A stretch of 64,000 nt of DNA from Clostridiales bacterium (GTDB lineage Bacteria; Bacillota; Clostridia; Oscillospirales; CAG-272), in NCBI GenBank assembly GCA_012514145.1, contig JAAZAV010000026.1, positions 1 to 64,000 of the forward strand. Direction: 5' to 3'. The position numbers and the translations under genes were made by a program. Within the stretch, counting starts at the first letter, position 1. Each line of letters starts with the position of its first letter. This document shows positions 8,850 to 18,299 of the stretch, in pieces. The notes under the pieces are model-generated. The model had not been told where the DNA came from and did no database searches. It worked only from the letters and a program-made list of their open reading frames with translations.

Positions 8850-8903
8850 ATGGAATATTATGGCATACTCCGTTCCGAATACGCGGCAGGTACGCTGAAA
8901 TGA
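8850..8903 (+). CDS. Possible 17-codon leader ORF overlapping the tmcAL start
   Basis: An ATG at 8850 opens a 17-codon frame whose TGA overlaps the tmcAL ATG as ATGA, the arrangement typical of translational coupling. No convincing ribosome binding site precedes it, so it may be chance. Confidence 0.25.
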   Translation: MEYYGILRSEYAAGTLK

Positions 8904-10048
8904 ATGTAACCGCCGTTATCTGCGAATACAACCTCCTGCACAACGGCCACCTGCGACAGCTTGAGGCAATACGGGCGGCATACCCCGACACCGTCATACT
9001 TTCGCTTATGAGCGGCAGCTTCGTCCAGCGCGGCGAACCGGCAATACTGCCGCCCTACCTGCGAGCAGAGGCGGCGGTGCGGTCCGGCTGTGACCTGGTG
9101 CTTGAGCTGTCCTATCCGTATTGTATGTCTGCGAGCCAATATTTCGCACTTGGTGCCGTCCGTATACTTGAAGCCCTTGGCTGTGTGAATCGCCTCTGCT
9201 TCGGAAGCGAAAGCGGTTCGCTGGAAGAGTTGACAACAGCTTCCAGGCGGCTTCGGGAGGATTCCTTTAATGATGAGTTAAGACGGCGCGCCTCAAACGG
9301 GTCAAAGCGCTATGCTGTGCTTCGTGATGAGCTGTACAGGGAGCTGTATGGCGAGAACTGTCCGGTTCACCCGAATGACATTCTCGGAGTGGAGTATCTC
9401 TCGGCTTTGGCACAGACCGGAAGCGTTATCAAACCCTTTACCATAAAGCGCGAAGGCGAGGATTCGGCAACCGCCTGCCGGAGATTATACCGTGACAGAG
9501 ATTTTAAAGCATTGGAGCAAATGATACCTCCCGCCATGCTCTCAATTTGCCGTGAGCATCAGCCGACCGACATTGAAAACGCGGCGTCACTGCTATTGGG
9601 CTGCCTGCGCATGAGCGATCCGGCTGATTTTGAGGGTATAGCCGAGACTGGCTCAGGACTTGAATACCGCATAGCCGAGGCAGCAGGGAAGGCTGTCAGC
9701 GTGTCAGAGCTTTATAATCTGCTTGCTACAAAGCGTTACACCGATGCAAGGCTGAGGCGGGCGGTTATGTCGGCACTGCTTGGCATACGCAAGACCGACC
9801 TTGAAAAACCGCCGTCATATACGACAGTTCTGGCTGCAAATGCGAAGGGCAGGGCGGTCATCGCCCGGATGAAGAAAACCTCGATTATCCCGGTGATCAC
9901 CCGTCCGGGAGTTTACACCTTGCTTCCCGAACCTGCGAAAGAATCATTCGCGGCGATGCTGCGTGCCGAGGGACTTTACGGACTTATGTGCTCACCGCCC
10001 CAGCCATACGGCACAAGACTCAAGAGCAAGCCATATATCGAAACATAA
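8900..10048 (+). CDS. tmcAL: tRNA(Met) cytidine acetate ligase
   Basis: TmcAL uses acetate and ATP to acetylate the wobble cytidine of elongator tRNA-Met, so that AUG is read accurately. The 382-residue protein opens with a nucleotidyltransferase-type motif: VTAVICEYNLLHNGH contains the HNGH ATP-binding block. LMSGSFVQRGEPAI and the following RAEAAVRSGCDLVLELP-like segment (here ELSYPY) are strongly conserved in the YlbM/TmcAL family. The ribosome binding site (GGCAGG) is weak and the ATG overlaps the stop of a tiny upstream ORF. It shares a message with the mutarotase-like gene 18 bp downstream. Confidence 0.9.
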   Translation: MNVTAVICEYNLLHNGHLRQLEAIRAAYPDTVILSLMSGSFVQRGEPAILPPYLRAEAAVRSGCDLVLELSYPYCMSASQYFALGAVRILEALGCVNRLCFGSESGSLEELTTASRRLREDSFNDELRRRASNGSKRYAVLRDELYRELYGENCPVHPNDILGVEYLSALAQTGSVIKPFTIKREGEDSATACRRLYRDRDFKALEQMIPPAMLSICREHQPTDIENAASLLLGCLRMSDPADFEGIAETGSGLEYRIAEAAGKAVSVSELYNLLATKRYTDARLRRAVMSALLGIRKTDLEKPPSYTTVLAANAKGRAVIARMKKTSIIPVITRPGVYTLLPEPAKESFAAMLRAEGLYGLMCSPPQPYGTRLKSKPYIET

Positions 10049-10066
10049 ACCGAAAGGACTTACAAT

Positions 10067-10990
10067 ATGACCGAAATCAGAATCATCAACTACAAAAACT
10101 ACGGCAAATGCGTTGAGCTGGACAACGGTAAGCTGAAAATTGTCGCCACCCTCGACTGCGGACCGCGCATCATCAGCGCCGGTCTCTGCGGTATGAACAA
10201 CCTGATGTTCAACGATGACGACAGGATATTCAGCGAAGATGTTTCATCGGCATTCGGAGAAAACGAGCGCTGGTATATCTACGGCGGTCACCGCATGTGG
10301 GTAAGCCCCGAGAATATGCCCCTTTCCTATTACCCCGACAACTGCCCTATAGAATATGAGTTTGTTGAAAACGGCGTTATTCTGAAACCGGCGACACAGC
10401 GCGTCAACAATCTGCGCCATGCAATGGAGCTGCGTATGGCTCCCGATGAGGCGAAACTTGACGTCATCCATTATCTCACAAACGAGTCGTCGGAGGATGT
10501 CAGGGGAGCCATATGGGCGCTGTCGGTCATGGATGCCGGCGGTGTTGCGGTCATTCCCCAGCCTCAGGAGGACACCGGACTGCTCGGCAACCGCATATTA
10601 GCTCTCTGGCCGTATACAAATATGGCAGACAGCCGCATATACTGGGGCACAGACCATATAGCCCTGCGTCAGGATTCGGAAATCGCAGACAAGTTCAAGC
10701 TCGGTATTAACAACACCGAAGGCTGGATTGCCTACTTTAACCACGGTCAGGCGCTTGTAAAGTCATACAGCCCGGATCATGTGAACGGCGAATATCCCGA
10801 TTTCGGCGTATCGACCGAGGTCTTTACCAACGGTATCTTCCTTGAGGCGGAGACGCTGTCGCCGCTTTTCGTCATGAAGCCGGGGGATAAAATATCTCAC
10901 ACCGAGCACTGGCAGATATTCGGCGGAGCTAATAAGCCGGATTTCTGTGCTGAATCGATTTCCCGCGAGGTTTCAAAACTCGGGAGATAA
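10067..10990 (+). CDS. Galactose-mutarotase-like / DUF4380-type protein
   Basis: This 307-residue protein has the look of the aldose-1-epimerase-like beta-sandwich superfamily, near DUF4380. It shows an opening CGPRIISAGL segment, WYIYGGHRMWVSPE with a possible catalytic or binding histidine, and a C-terminal EAETLSPL stretch where epimerases carry a catalytic glutamate. No signal peptide is visible. It begins 18 bp after tmcAL (AAAGGACTTACAAT before the ATG). A sugar-ring or sugar-phosphate epimerase is possible, but the substrate is unknown. Confidence 0.65.
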   Translation: MTEIRIINYKNYGKCVELDNGKLKIVATLDCGPRIISAGLCGMNNLMFNDDDRIFSEDVSSAFGENERWYIYGGHRMWVSPENMPLSYYPDNCPIEYEFVENGVILKPATQRVNNLRHAMELRMAPDEAKLDVIHYLTNESSEDVRGAIWALSVMDAGGVAVIPQPQEDTGLLGNRILALWPYTNMADSRIYWGTDHIALRQDSEIADKFKLGINNTEGWIAYFNHGQALVKSYSPDHVNGEYPDFGVSTEVFTNGIFLEAETLSPLFVMKPGDKISHTEHWQIFGGANKPDFCAESISREVSKLGR

Positions 10991-11050
10991 GCTATTTGCC
11001 TGAATTCGGCATACTGACCGACGATTATGTGAAAGTTTACATTTAGACTG

Positions 11051-11079
11051 TTGAAAATATGCGTTCGGTGAGGTATCAT
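11051..11079 (+). promoter_or_regulatory. Candidate promoter of the small conserved gene
   Basis: TTGAAA, 17 bp, TATCAT. A TATACT at 11080-11085 is an alternative -10 without a good -35. Confidence 0.5.
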
Positions 11080-11142
11080 TATACTATTGATTAATTGTAA
11101 AGATGAATCAGTCTTTTTAAGCAAAGCGAAGGAGTGAATGAT

Positions 11143-11454
11143 ATGGCAGCTGACGCGAACGGCAAGTTTCTGATGTTCCGCGGCAAACCGCTTGTCCGTG
11201 AGAGAAATGCTATTTGCTATGGCGATATGAGCGATAAATACGTCCTGTTTATGCTGATACTGTCCAATAAAACGATAGAAAGCCCCGACGGAAAGACAAA
11301 AACCGAGGTTCCGGATAAAATCCTCGTGCAGATTATCAGCACTGACACCAATAAAAAGCCGGCAGATCGCATGGAGAAGCAGTTTGAGAAATCAGGTCTG
11401 ATGGATGCCTTCGATATCGGTCTTATATGGCTCAACAGACTCAATGAAAATTAA
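11143..11454 (+). CDS. Small conserved hypothetical protein (103 aa)
   Basis: A soluble acidic/basic mixed protein with no cysteine cluster, signal or membrane segment. The start was set to ATG 11143 rather than GTG 11134 because AAGGAG lies just before and would overlap the GTG. I recall similar short proteins in clostridial genomes as 'hypothetical protein' but cannot name a domain. It is monocistronic: its own candidate promoter precedes it and a bidirectional terminator follows immediately. Confidence 0.7.
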   Translation: MAADANGKFLMFRGKPLVRERNAICYGDMSDKYVLFMLILSNKTIESPDGKTKTEVPDKILVQIISTDTNKKPADRMEKQFEKSGLMDAFDIGLIWLNRLNEN

Positions 11455-11455
11455 T

Positions 11456-11499
11456 AAAATATGAGAGCGGACGCAATCTAGCGCCCGCTCTCATATTTT
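11456..11499. terminator. Bidirectional terminator between convergent genes
   Basis: A long stem AAAATATGAGAGCGG(a)CGC / GCG(c)CCGCTCTCATATTTT with a 6-base loop. Its A/T ends provide a T-run on both strands. It serves the small gene on plus and nadE on minus. Confidence 0.92.
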
Positions 11500-11514
11500 A
11501 TGCTGCAATATTAT

Positions 11515-13425
11515 TCAGCTCTCCAGCCAGATTGCGGATGAAGCGTCGGAGGGCATAACAAGACCGCCGCGGGGCGAAAGTGATACAGAGCCAACAGCGG
11601 GGCCGTCCGGCAAACAGGAACGCTTGAACTGCTGCATAATAAATCGGCGGGTGAAGGTTCGCAGACACTTGGCTATCACATCACTCTCAAACACGCAGTC
11701 AAAGGCGTGATTTGCCATGAATTCTATTTTCTCCGGCGAGAAGCCGAAGCGAACAGTATAGTATAGAAAGAAATCGTGCAGCTCATAAGGACCCAGGATA
11801 TCCTCGGTTTTCTGAGCTATGCCGCCAACTTTATCGGCAGGCAGCAGCTCGGGGCTGACCGGAGTATCAATGACATCAACCAGAGCAGATGCGAGCCTGG
11901 CATCGGGACAGTTGTCCGCATACCAGCGCACAATCCGGCGAATCAGCGTCTTTGGCAGCGAGGCGTTGACCCCGTACATCGACATGTGGTCGCCGTTGTA
12001 GGTTGCCCAGCCCAGCGCCAGTTCTGACATATCGCCGGTTCCTACCACCAGACCGCCGGTCTGATTGGCGATATCCATAAGAATCTGAGTGCGCTCACGC
12101 GCCTGGGCGTTTTCGTAGGTTATGTCATGCATATCAGGATCATGCCCTATGTCGGCAAAGTGACCGAGTACCGCGTCGGCAATGCTGATACAGCGGCAGC
12201 TCGCGCCAAGCTGTTCAATCAGGATTTCGGCGTTTGAGCGGGTGCGCGCGGTGGTACCGAAACCGGGCATAGTGACGGCAATGAGGTCTTGGGGCTGTCT
12301 GCCGCACAGTTCCAGAGCTTTGTGGGCGACAAGCAAAGCGTGGGTGGAGTCGAGACCGCCGGATGCGCCGATAACCGCGGTCTTGGCGTGAGTGTGGGAA
12401 ATGCGCTTTGCCAAGCCGCGGCATTGAAGCTCAAAAACCAACTTGCAGCGGCGTGCGCATTCGGCTTCATCCTCCGGTATGAATGGAGTGGGTGAAATAT
12501 GCCGGGTCAGGGGCAGGGACATTTTATTCTTATCCCGAAGCCAGTCACAGGCAACTCTCACGATACCAGAATTTTCGGCATTGTCAGTATTGCCGCCGAA
12601 GCGCAAACGTTCAGCGCAAATACGACCGATGTCCAGCTCAACGGCACAGCAATTGTCGGTAAACGGCTCCGACTCGGCAAGCATTTTGCCGTTTTCGCAA
12701 ATGAAGCAGTGACCGCCGTAAACATAGTCTGTGGTGGACTCACCGCAGCCTGCATCTGCAAATATATAGCCAGCCGAAATACGTTCAGAACTTGACAGCG
12801 CCATCATGCGGCGCCGTTCGGCAGAACCCACAAGCTCGGGCAGCGCAGAAGGGCAGAGTATAATCCGTGCGCCGGCCGCGGCGAGAGCCGGGGTCTTTGA
12901 TTCGGCTGAGAACAGCTCCGTCGAGAACTCAACGGCAGCCGACATACCGCTCATATGCGCCGATTCAAATACCTGCATGGCGCCGAAGGGAATCGGGCAG
13001 CCAAGACTGTCGATTGAGATTTCCCGAATTTCGGCTGTTCCGGGCGAGAACTGACGAGATTCGGCGTGGGTGAGTACAGTCTTCGGTACAAGACCGCAGA
13101 CTTTTCCGCAGCAGCAGACAGCGGCACAGTTATAAAGACGCCCGGAAACTTCAACCGGCAGTCCTACAGTGAAGAGCACATCTTCGGACCCGGTTTCTTT
13201 CAGTATGTATATTAGAGCCTTGACGGCTGCATCGCGAAGCCGTTCATTGCGGAAAAGATCTCCGCAGGTGCTTCCGGTTAGACAGAGCTCGGGCAGTACG
13301 GCAAGGCGCACTCCATCGGCTGCACAGCGTTTAACGGCAGCAATAATAGCTTCGGCGTTGGCGTTAACGTCAGCGACGACAACGGAGGGTGACAGCGCGG
13401 CGGATTTTATGAAACTGCTAAACAT
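11515..13425 (-). CDS. nadE: Glutamine-dependent NAD+ synthetase
   Basis: Makes NAD+ from deamido-NAD+, ATP and glutamine in the cytoplasm. The 636 residues fit the two-domain form. The N-terminal nitrilase-type amidotransferase (about 1-270) shows its Glu-Lys-Cys triad in LPELCLTG, PKTVLTH and LCPSALPEL. The C-terminal synthetase (about 290-636) has the ATP pyrophosphatase loop SGGLDST, then TMPGFGTT and GTGDMSELALGW. Start chosen from AAGGAG before the ATG. It follows the DUF1015 gene by 96 bp on the same strand. It shares a bidirectional terminator with the convergent small gene. Confidence 0.96.
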   Translation of the reverse strand: MFSSFIKSAALSPSVVVADVNANAEAIIAAVKRCAADGVRLAVLPELCLTGSTCGDLFRNERLRDAAVKALIYILKETGSEDVLFTVGLPVEVSGRLYNCAAVCCCGKVCGLVPKTVLTHAESRQFSPGTAEIREISIDSLGCPIPFGAMQVFESAHMSGMSAAVEFSTELFSAESKTPALAAAGARIILCPSALPELVGSAERRRMMALSSSERISAGYIFADAGCGESTTDYVYGGHCFICENGKMLAESEPFTDNCCAVELDIGRICAERLRFGGNTDNAENSGIVRVACDWLRDKNKMSLPLTRHISPTPFIPEDEAECARRCKLVFELQCRGLAKRISHTHAKTAVIGASGGLDSTHALLVAHKALELCGRQPQDLIAVTMPGFGTTARTRSNAEILIEQLGASCRCISIADAVLGHFADIGHDPDMHDITYENAQARERTQILMDIANQTGGLVVGTGDMSELALGWATYNGDHMSMYGVNASLPKTLIRRIVRWYADNCPDARLASALVDVIDTPVSPELLPADKVGGIAQKTEDILGPYELHDFFLYYTVRFGFSPEKIEFMANHAFDCVFESDVIAKCLRTFTRRFIMQQFKRSCLPDGPAVGSVSLSPRGGLVMPSDASSAIWLES

Positions 13426-13521
13426 GAGATATCTCCTTATGAGTTGTTGCTGATAACCATGGTAAATCGGGATTTCTCGCGGGAAACATCAACAGACAAA
13501 TACATCGGTATCTTTATGCTG

Positions 13522-14730
13522 TTATCTCAGCGGGTCGATACGGCGTCCCTCGATGTAGTAACGTTTGCCGGCAGCCTCTCCCATTGAGAAGGTCTTGCGG
13601 GGCAGAGCACCGTCGCGCTTAACAGCCGGGAAAAGCAGGGATTTGCCCATCCCCTCAAAGATGAAACCTATGGCATTAGGTTTTGCCGCCAGCTCACAAA
13701 CGACATCCTCGCCGTGGATGTAGTCAACCGAAGCGCCGCTGTGGGAGGCGAGATACTCGTCAATAAAAGCCTGCAGTGTGCCCACCGGAAGCGCGGTGTC
13801 CTCGCTCATGCCGATTTCGGTTTTGCCGGATGAGGTAATAACCGTGAGTTCCTGGGGACCGCCTGCCGGGAAGCGGGTTCTGAGAGCCGCAATTACATCA
13901 TCCGGGTCAACATTAAAGAGCACACGGTAAATAGGCTCGAACTCCAGCGCATCGTCGTGGATGTTCACAAGCTCAACTAAAGCATATCGGTTGCGGGGAG
14001 TCGGATTATTCAGATAGCAGGTCTTGGCGGTGGCGAGAGAATGGTTACCGTCGCCCACCGCAAACAGCATCGGAGCGTCTCCGCCGGCGTTCTCGGCATC
14101 AAGTAGCGCTTCAATGGCATCAGCTACACGAGCTCTCGCAGGTTCGCCCAGAAGATAGCCGCGGATATGACCGCCGCCCAGCATAAGCTCAAAATCATAA
14201 ACGAGAGTTTTATCGTCATCGGTGCAGGGCTCGATGATTGTCTTGTTCGGGTCGTCGGTGAGCAGCATAACGTGTGGCAGCTCGATCGGAGCATGCTCGC
14301 GGATCTTCACGCGCGGCGGGATGCGCTCAAGCACGGTTCCTTCGGTGGCGCGCACAAGGGGCTTCGTTCCCTTCGCGAAGTCATAGGTCTCAAGGTCAAC
14401 GGCTCCCACAATACCGCGGCGTACCAGCCCGTCCGGCTGGGTACGTTCGATGTATACGAGAGCATTTTTATACTCCTCATAAACGCCGTCGGTAAGATAC
14501 TTGCTCATTGCGGTGTTTATGGCGGCTGTTCGGCTATCGGGATCGTCGGAGAGATATATCTCGGGCAGAATAAGTCTCAGAGTTGAGGGAGCGTCGCCGA
14601 CAAGGCAATCTGCCTTTTCCCAATAGTCGGGCTGGCTGGTGAATTGGTCACAGGCGACAACAGCCCACTTTGGAAAGCCGGTTTTCGGCAGAAGAATATC
14701 GGCGGGGACGAAGGGGATATGTGTGCTCAT
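13522..14730 (-). CDS. DUF1015 family protein
   Basis: A 402-residue DUF1015 protein, recognised by VVACDQFTSQPDYWE near the N-terminus and the family's GDGNHSLATAK motif in the middle. The biochemical role is unsettled; some relatives carry kinase-like annotations. No signal or membrane segment. The ATG has a CAAGGAGC site. A strong promoter lies upstream and nadE follows 96 bp downstream without an obvious terminator, so the two may be co-transcribed. Confidence 0.85.
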   Translation of the reverse strand: MSTHIPFVPADILLPKTGFPKWAVVACDQFTSQPDYWEKADCLVGDAPSTLRLILPEIYLSDDPDSRTAAINTAMSKYLTDGVYEEYKNALVYIERTQPDGLVRRGIVGAVDLETYDFAKGTKPLVRATEGTVLERIPPRVKIREHAPIELPHVMLLTDDPNKTIIEPCTDDDKTLVYDFELMLGGGHIRGYLLGEPARARVADAIEALLDAENAGGDAPMLFAVGDGNHSLATAKTCYLNNPTPRNRYALVELVNIHDDALEFEPIYRVLFNVDPDDVIAALRTRFPAGGPQELTVITSSGKTEIGMSEDTALPVGTLQAFIDEYLASHSGASVDYIHGEDVVCELAAKPNAIGFIFEGMGKSLLFPAVKRDGALPRKTFSMGEAAGKRYYIEGRRIDPLR

Positions 14731-14763
14731 TTATTGCTCCTTGAAGTAAGATTGTTTTGTAAT

Positions 14764-14792
14764 ATTATACTGCAATAATGTAAATAAATCAA
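14764..14792 (-). promoter_or_regulatory. Promoter of the DUF1015-nadE unit
   Basis: On the minus strand: TTGATT (14792-14787), 17 bp, TATAAT (14769-14764), about 34 bp before the ATG. Confidence 0.75.
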
Positions 14793-14826
14793 CAGGCAGA
14801 CACAAATTCGAGTTGTGCCTGCCTGT
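14792..14826. promoter_or_regulatory. Hairpin touching the -35 of the DUF1015 promoter
   Basis: A 14-bp inverted repeat with one mismatch, ACAGGCAGACACAA / TTGTGCCTGCCTGT, with a 7-base loop. It abuts the -35 box directly, so it could be an operator, or an insulator stopping antisense transcription from the right. Confidence 0.6.
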
Positions 14827-14997
14827 ATATGTTATCATCGGTAAAAAAGACTGCGGTAATTCGTGTTTACGACGATACGGCGGCGTCAGCTGCCAATGAC
14901 ATGATATTTCACAAGATCAATTCTTCGTATACGCCAAACATTTTATCATTTAATTGAGAATATGATAATAACCAATTCTAAAAATGCGAAATAACAG

Positions 14998-15026
14998 TTG
15001 ATAATGATGTAAATGTATGGTAATAT
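14998..15026 (+). promoter_or_regulatory. Promoter of the beta-helix / glycosyl hydrolase operon
   Basis: TTGATA, 17 bp, TAATAT, 52 bp before the ATG at 15079. The TTATCAT / ATGATAA inverted repeat just upstream is a possible operator. Confidence 0.65.
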
Positions 15027-15078
15027 ACACGCAAGGCGCAGCATCCAATATAAGCACCGGTATTTAAGGAGCATTTCA

Positions 15079-16071
15079 ATGAAAAACGAGTACGGTTTTA
15101 TAACCGCAGAATCCTTGACGCGCGACGGCAGCGCCGATGTGGCGGACCTGCTTCAAACACTGATAAACGAGAATCCGAACCGCACAATATACCTGCCGGA
15201 CGGTGTGTATCTGCTTTCCCACACTATCTTTACCCCGGCAGACCCTAAGCTGAGCGTTGATCTGCAGCTCTCAAATTATGCCACGCTGAAAGCCTCGGAT
15301 GACTGGAGCGGCGGACCACTGGTATCGCTTGGCGGAATTTATCCGGCAAACGATACCCATACGCCGGGCAGCAACTATTCATTCACCGGAGGCATTGTCG
15401 ACGGCTCAGGCAAGGCGGACGGAATAACCATAGCCGGCGGGCGTGAGACGGCTGTAAGACGTGTATCAATCAAGAACACTCCGGTGGGTCTGACAATCGA
15501 TTTCGGCGCCAACAGCGGCTCCTCCGACTCGGATATATCGGATGTCAATATAATCGGCACCAACACCCGTGAATCGATAGGCGTGATCGCGCGCGGCTAC
15601 GACAACACCTTCACCAACATGCGAATCGGCGCGGTGTACCGCGGTTTCGAGGTCTATTCCTCGGGCAACATTCTGCGCAATATACATCCCCTATACTATG
15701 GCGATTATGTCGATTACGAGGACAGCTGCGGCTTCTACGACAAGGGCGGCAACAACTGGTACGACTATTGTTACAGCGATCAGTTCGGCACCGGTTTTAT
15801 CGCCGAGGGCAATATAAAGAGCATCTTCGAAAAGTGCTTTTGCTTCTGGTACTCATCAAAGGGTAAAAATCTGGTTGGCTTTCGCGCCGACGGTAAGTTC
15901 AACTCGCTTGTTACCGGTTTCAGAGTAGACTTCCGGGGCGACACCGAGAATACTCTGCTCAAAGTGCGCGAGGAAGGCGGTTACGGCGTAATGGAAAACC
16001 TTTTAGCGAATCCCGCCATATTTGACACGGCGCCGCTTGAACCGTATCTGCGCGGAACCATACTCGGCTGA
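15079..16071 (+). CDS. Right-handed beta-helix (pectate-lyase-like) protein
   Basis: A 330-residue protein with the short repeating pattern of a parallel beta-helix (NTFTNMRIGAVYRGF, SGNILRNIHPLY, NKGG-type turns) after an N-terminal DLLQTLINENPNRTIYLPDG block. That block is typical of the pectate-lyase superfamily and of phage and plant-cell-wall glycan enzymes. No signal peptide, so probably cytoplasmic. Start moved from 15013 to 15079 because AAGGAG precedes that ATG. It leads an operon with a glycosyl hydrolase (24 bp gap) and an ADP-ribosylglycohydrolase-family enzyme. It could be a lyase, epimerase or glycosidase; no catalytic residue can be assigned safely. Confidence 0.75.
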   Translation: MKNEYGFITAESLTRDGSADVADLLQTLINENPNRTIYLPDGVYLLSHTIFTPADPKLSVDLQLSNYATLKASDDWSGGPLVSLGGIYPANDTHTPGSNYSFTGGIVDGSGKADGITIAGGRETAVRRVSIKNTPVGLTIDFGANSGSSDSDISDVNIIGTNTRESIGVIARGYDNTFTNMRIGAVYRGFEVYSSGNILRNIHPLYYGDYVDYEDSCGFYDKGGNNWYDYCYSDQFGTGFIAEGNIKSIFEKCFCFWYSSKGKNLVGFRADGKFNSLVTGFRVDFRGDTENTLLKVREEGGYGVMENLLANPAIFDTAPLEPYLRGTILG

Positions 16072-16095
16072 GCGCGGCGGGAGGCTATATGTAAT

Positions 16096-18276
16096 ATGTA
16101 CGATATACTAAAGTTCAACTTTCAACACCCCACGCCAGACTTCACGCCCTATCCCTTTTGGCTGCTGAACGACGAGCTGGAGGAAGGGGAGCTGATCCGT
16201 CAGATAGACGATTTCAAGGCACATGGCATTTATGGCTTCATACCCCACCCGCGCATGGGATTGTCGAGGAATATCCCTTACATGTCCGAGCGCTGGCTGG
16301 ACTTGGTGGAGCTTTGCGTAAAGCACGCCAAAGAGCAGGGAATGACAGTCATACTCTATGACGAGGCGTCTTACCCGTCCGGCTCCTGCTGCGGTCAGGT
16401 TGTGGCAGCCGACCCGTCATTTGCCTCCCGCTGTCTGAGGATGAATGATGTAGACGACTATACTTTGGGCGAAGGCGAGCGGATAGTCGCCACAGTGGGC
16501 GGACATGTCTTTATCGAAGGCTTTACCGGCGGTACAATCCGGGGAGTTCATGAAGGACAGGACGACGGTCAGCCCGATGCTCCCGCCTCCGCTGACCTTC
16601 TGAACCCCAAAGCCACCGCGACATTCATTGAGCTGACACATGAAAAGTATTTTAGACGTCTGGGTAAGTATTTCGGCGAGACGATAATCGGCATTTTCAC
16701 TGATGAGCCGTCTCTCACCGGCCGGCGGAACGTAATAAAGGGCAGTATCAGCTGGACGGCGGAGTTCCTATATGACTTCATTGAAGCGGGCGGGTGCACA
16801 GAATGGCTGACGCTGCTCTTCGGTCCCGAGAACGAGGAAAACGCACCCGCGAGACTGGCGTATAAACGTGCCATTCGTTCAAGGCTCGCCGAATGTTATT
16901 ACAAGCCTCTGTCAGACTGGTGCAAAAACCACGCCATTGCACTGACCGGACATCCCGCACACGGCGGGGAGACCGATGTACAGCGTTTCTTCGGCATTCC
17001 CGGTCAGGACCTTGTCTGGCGCTGGGTAGAGCCGGGAACCGAGCTGACAGCGCCGGAGAGCGTGGTCGGAAAGTGTTCGGCAGACTCGGCGCGGCACCTG
17101 GGCGCACCGCGCAACATGAACGAGGTGCTGGGCGTCTGCGGCAAACAGGGCAACCCCTGGGATTTCACCGTTTCGGATATGATGTGGTACTTCAACTACC
17201 TTTTCGCCCGGGGCGTGAATATGCTTGTGCTGCACGCATTCTACTACTCGCTGCGCACGCCGCTGCAATATGGTGAGCGCCCGCCGGATGTGGGACCGGG
17301 CAACATCTGGTGGAAGCACTACAACAGAATAGCCGAATATATCAAGCGCATGTGCTGGCTCAATACATCAGCCACCAACCATCCATACTGCGCCGTGCTG
17401 ACCGACGGTATAACACTTCCGGTTGAGCCGGTCAGAGAGCTGTATGAGAGGCAAATCGATTTCAACTACCTGGACATGGGTGTCTTTGAGTCAAAAGCAG
17501 AGATTGCCCGCGGAACCTGCACCTGCAGCCGATACAGCTATGATGTAATCTGCCTGCCCGGGGACGTTGAACTTACCGAAGGTGCGGCGGAAAAACTGAA
17601 ACTCTTTGAGATGACCGGTGGTAGAGTGCTGCGCGGAGATGATTTCGCTGAGGAACTTATTAAGTTCGTTTTGCTCGATGACATGTTCATACCCGACGGC
17701 GAGGATACCGGCAGGCTGCGTCTTGTTCGTCTCACAAAATGCGGTATCCCTTACATTCTGTTGGTAAACGAGGGAGACACCGCCATGTCCGGCCGCCTGT
17801 GCACAAACAAGGTTGGAGCCTGCGAGGAGTTCAATCCCTGGACGGGCGGAATATCTCCCGCTGACATCATCGCAGCGGATGAAAAGACCATGACGGTTGC
17901 CGTAACCGTTCAGCCGCGAATACCCACCATAATTGCGGTGAATCCCGATATGCAGCCCGTGTTGCATATGTCGCGGACTCTGACTGAGTTGACAGCTTAC
18001 CCGATTGATTCGGACAAGGTTACCATAACAAAGCGCGGCGATGCCGAATATTTCATATGTGCCGACGAAGTGCGGGATCTGGCGGACATTTTTGTAAACT
18101 ACCGCTCGGCGGGGACGCTGATGTTCATACCGTTTGAGGTGGATGTAACCGATTACATAAAGGACGGCGATAACCGTATTACAGCAGAAATCACCGGCAG
18201 CATGGCTAATAAATACGGGAAGCCGGTACCCACAGGCATATCCGGGCTGAGACTCGAAGAAAGAGTATATAACTGA
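16096..18276 (+). CDS. Glycosyl hydrolase, GH106-like (PF17132-type)
   Basis: A 726-residue enzyme. The N-terminal motif PYPFWLLNDELEEGELIRQI and the HPRMGLS block are characteristic of the glycosyl hydrolase group that includes GH106 alpha-L-rhamnosidases. An acid/base candidate lies in IGIFTDEPSLTG (about residue 200) and a second carboxylate in MNEVLGVCG (about 340). The C-terminal 120 residues look like a beta-sandwich (PFEVDVTDYIKDGDNRI). No signal peptide. The paralogue at 23718 shares the plan. Middle gene of the operon. The exact sugar is not predictable from the sequence; rhamnose or another deoxy sugar is the family precedent. Confidence 0.8.
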   Translation: MYDILKFNFQHPTPDFTPYPFWLLNDELEEGELIRQIDDFKAHGIYGFIPHPRMGLSRNIPYMSERWLDLVELCVKHAKEQGMTVILYDEASYPSGSCCGQVVAADPSFASRCLRMNDVDDYTLGEGERIVATVGGHVFIEGFTGGTIRGVHEGQDDGQPDAPASADLLNPKATATFIELTHEKYFRRLGKYFGETIIGIFTDEPSLTGRRNVIKGSISWTAEFLYDFIEAGGCTEWLTLLFGPENEENAPARLAYKRAIRSRLAECYYKPLSDWCKNHAIALTGHPAHGGETDVQRFFGIPGQDLVWRWVEPGTELTAPESVVGKCSADSARHLGAPRNMNEVLGVCGKQGNPWDFTVSDMMWYFNYLFARGVNMLVLHAFYYSLRTPLQYGERPPDVGPGNIWWKHYNRIAEYIKRMCWLNTSATNHPYCAVLTDGITLPVEPVRELYERQIDFNYLDMGVFESKAEIARGTCTCSRYSYDVICLPGDVELTEGAAEKLKLFEMTGGRVLRGDDFAEELIKFVLLDDMFIPDGEDTGRLRLVRLTKCGIPYILLVNEGDTAMSGRLCTNKVGACEEFNPWTGGISPADIIAADEKTMTVAVTVQPRIPTIIAVNPDMQPVLHMSRTLTELTAYPIDSDKVTITKRGDAEYFICADEVRDLADIFVNYRSAGTLMFIPFEVDVTDYIKDGDNRITAEITGSMANKYGKPVPTGISGLRLEERVYN

Positions 18277-18299
18277 TTAAATTAACAGGAGGAAATATT

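Larger units (their letters stand above)
14731..15078. other. 348-bp divergent intergenic region
   Basis: Holds the minus promoter (14764-14792), the hairpin (14792-14826), a 7-bp inverted repeat TTATCAT / ATGATAA (14943-14949 and 14962-14968) and the plus promoter (14998-15026). No RNA gene or ORF of note was seen between them. Confidence 0.7.
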
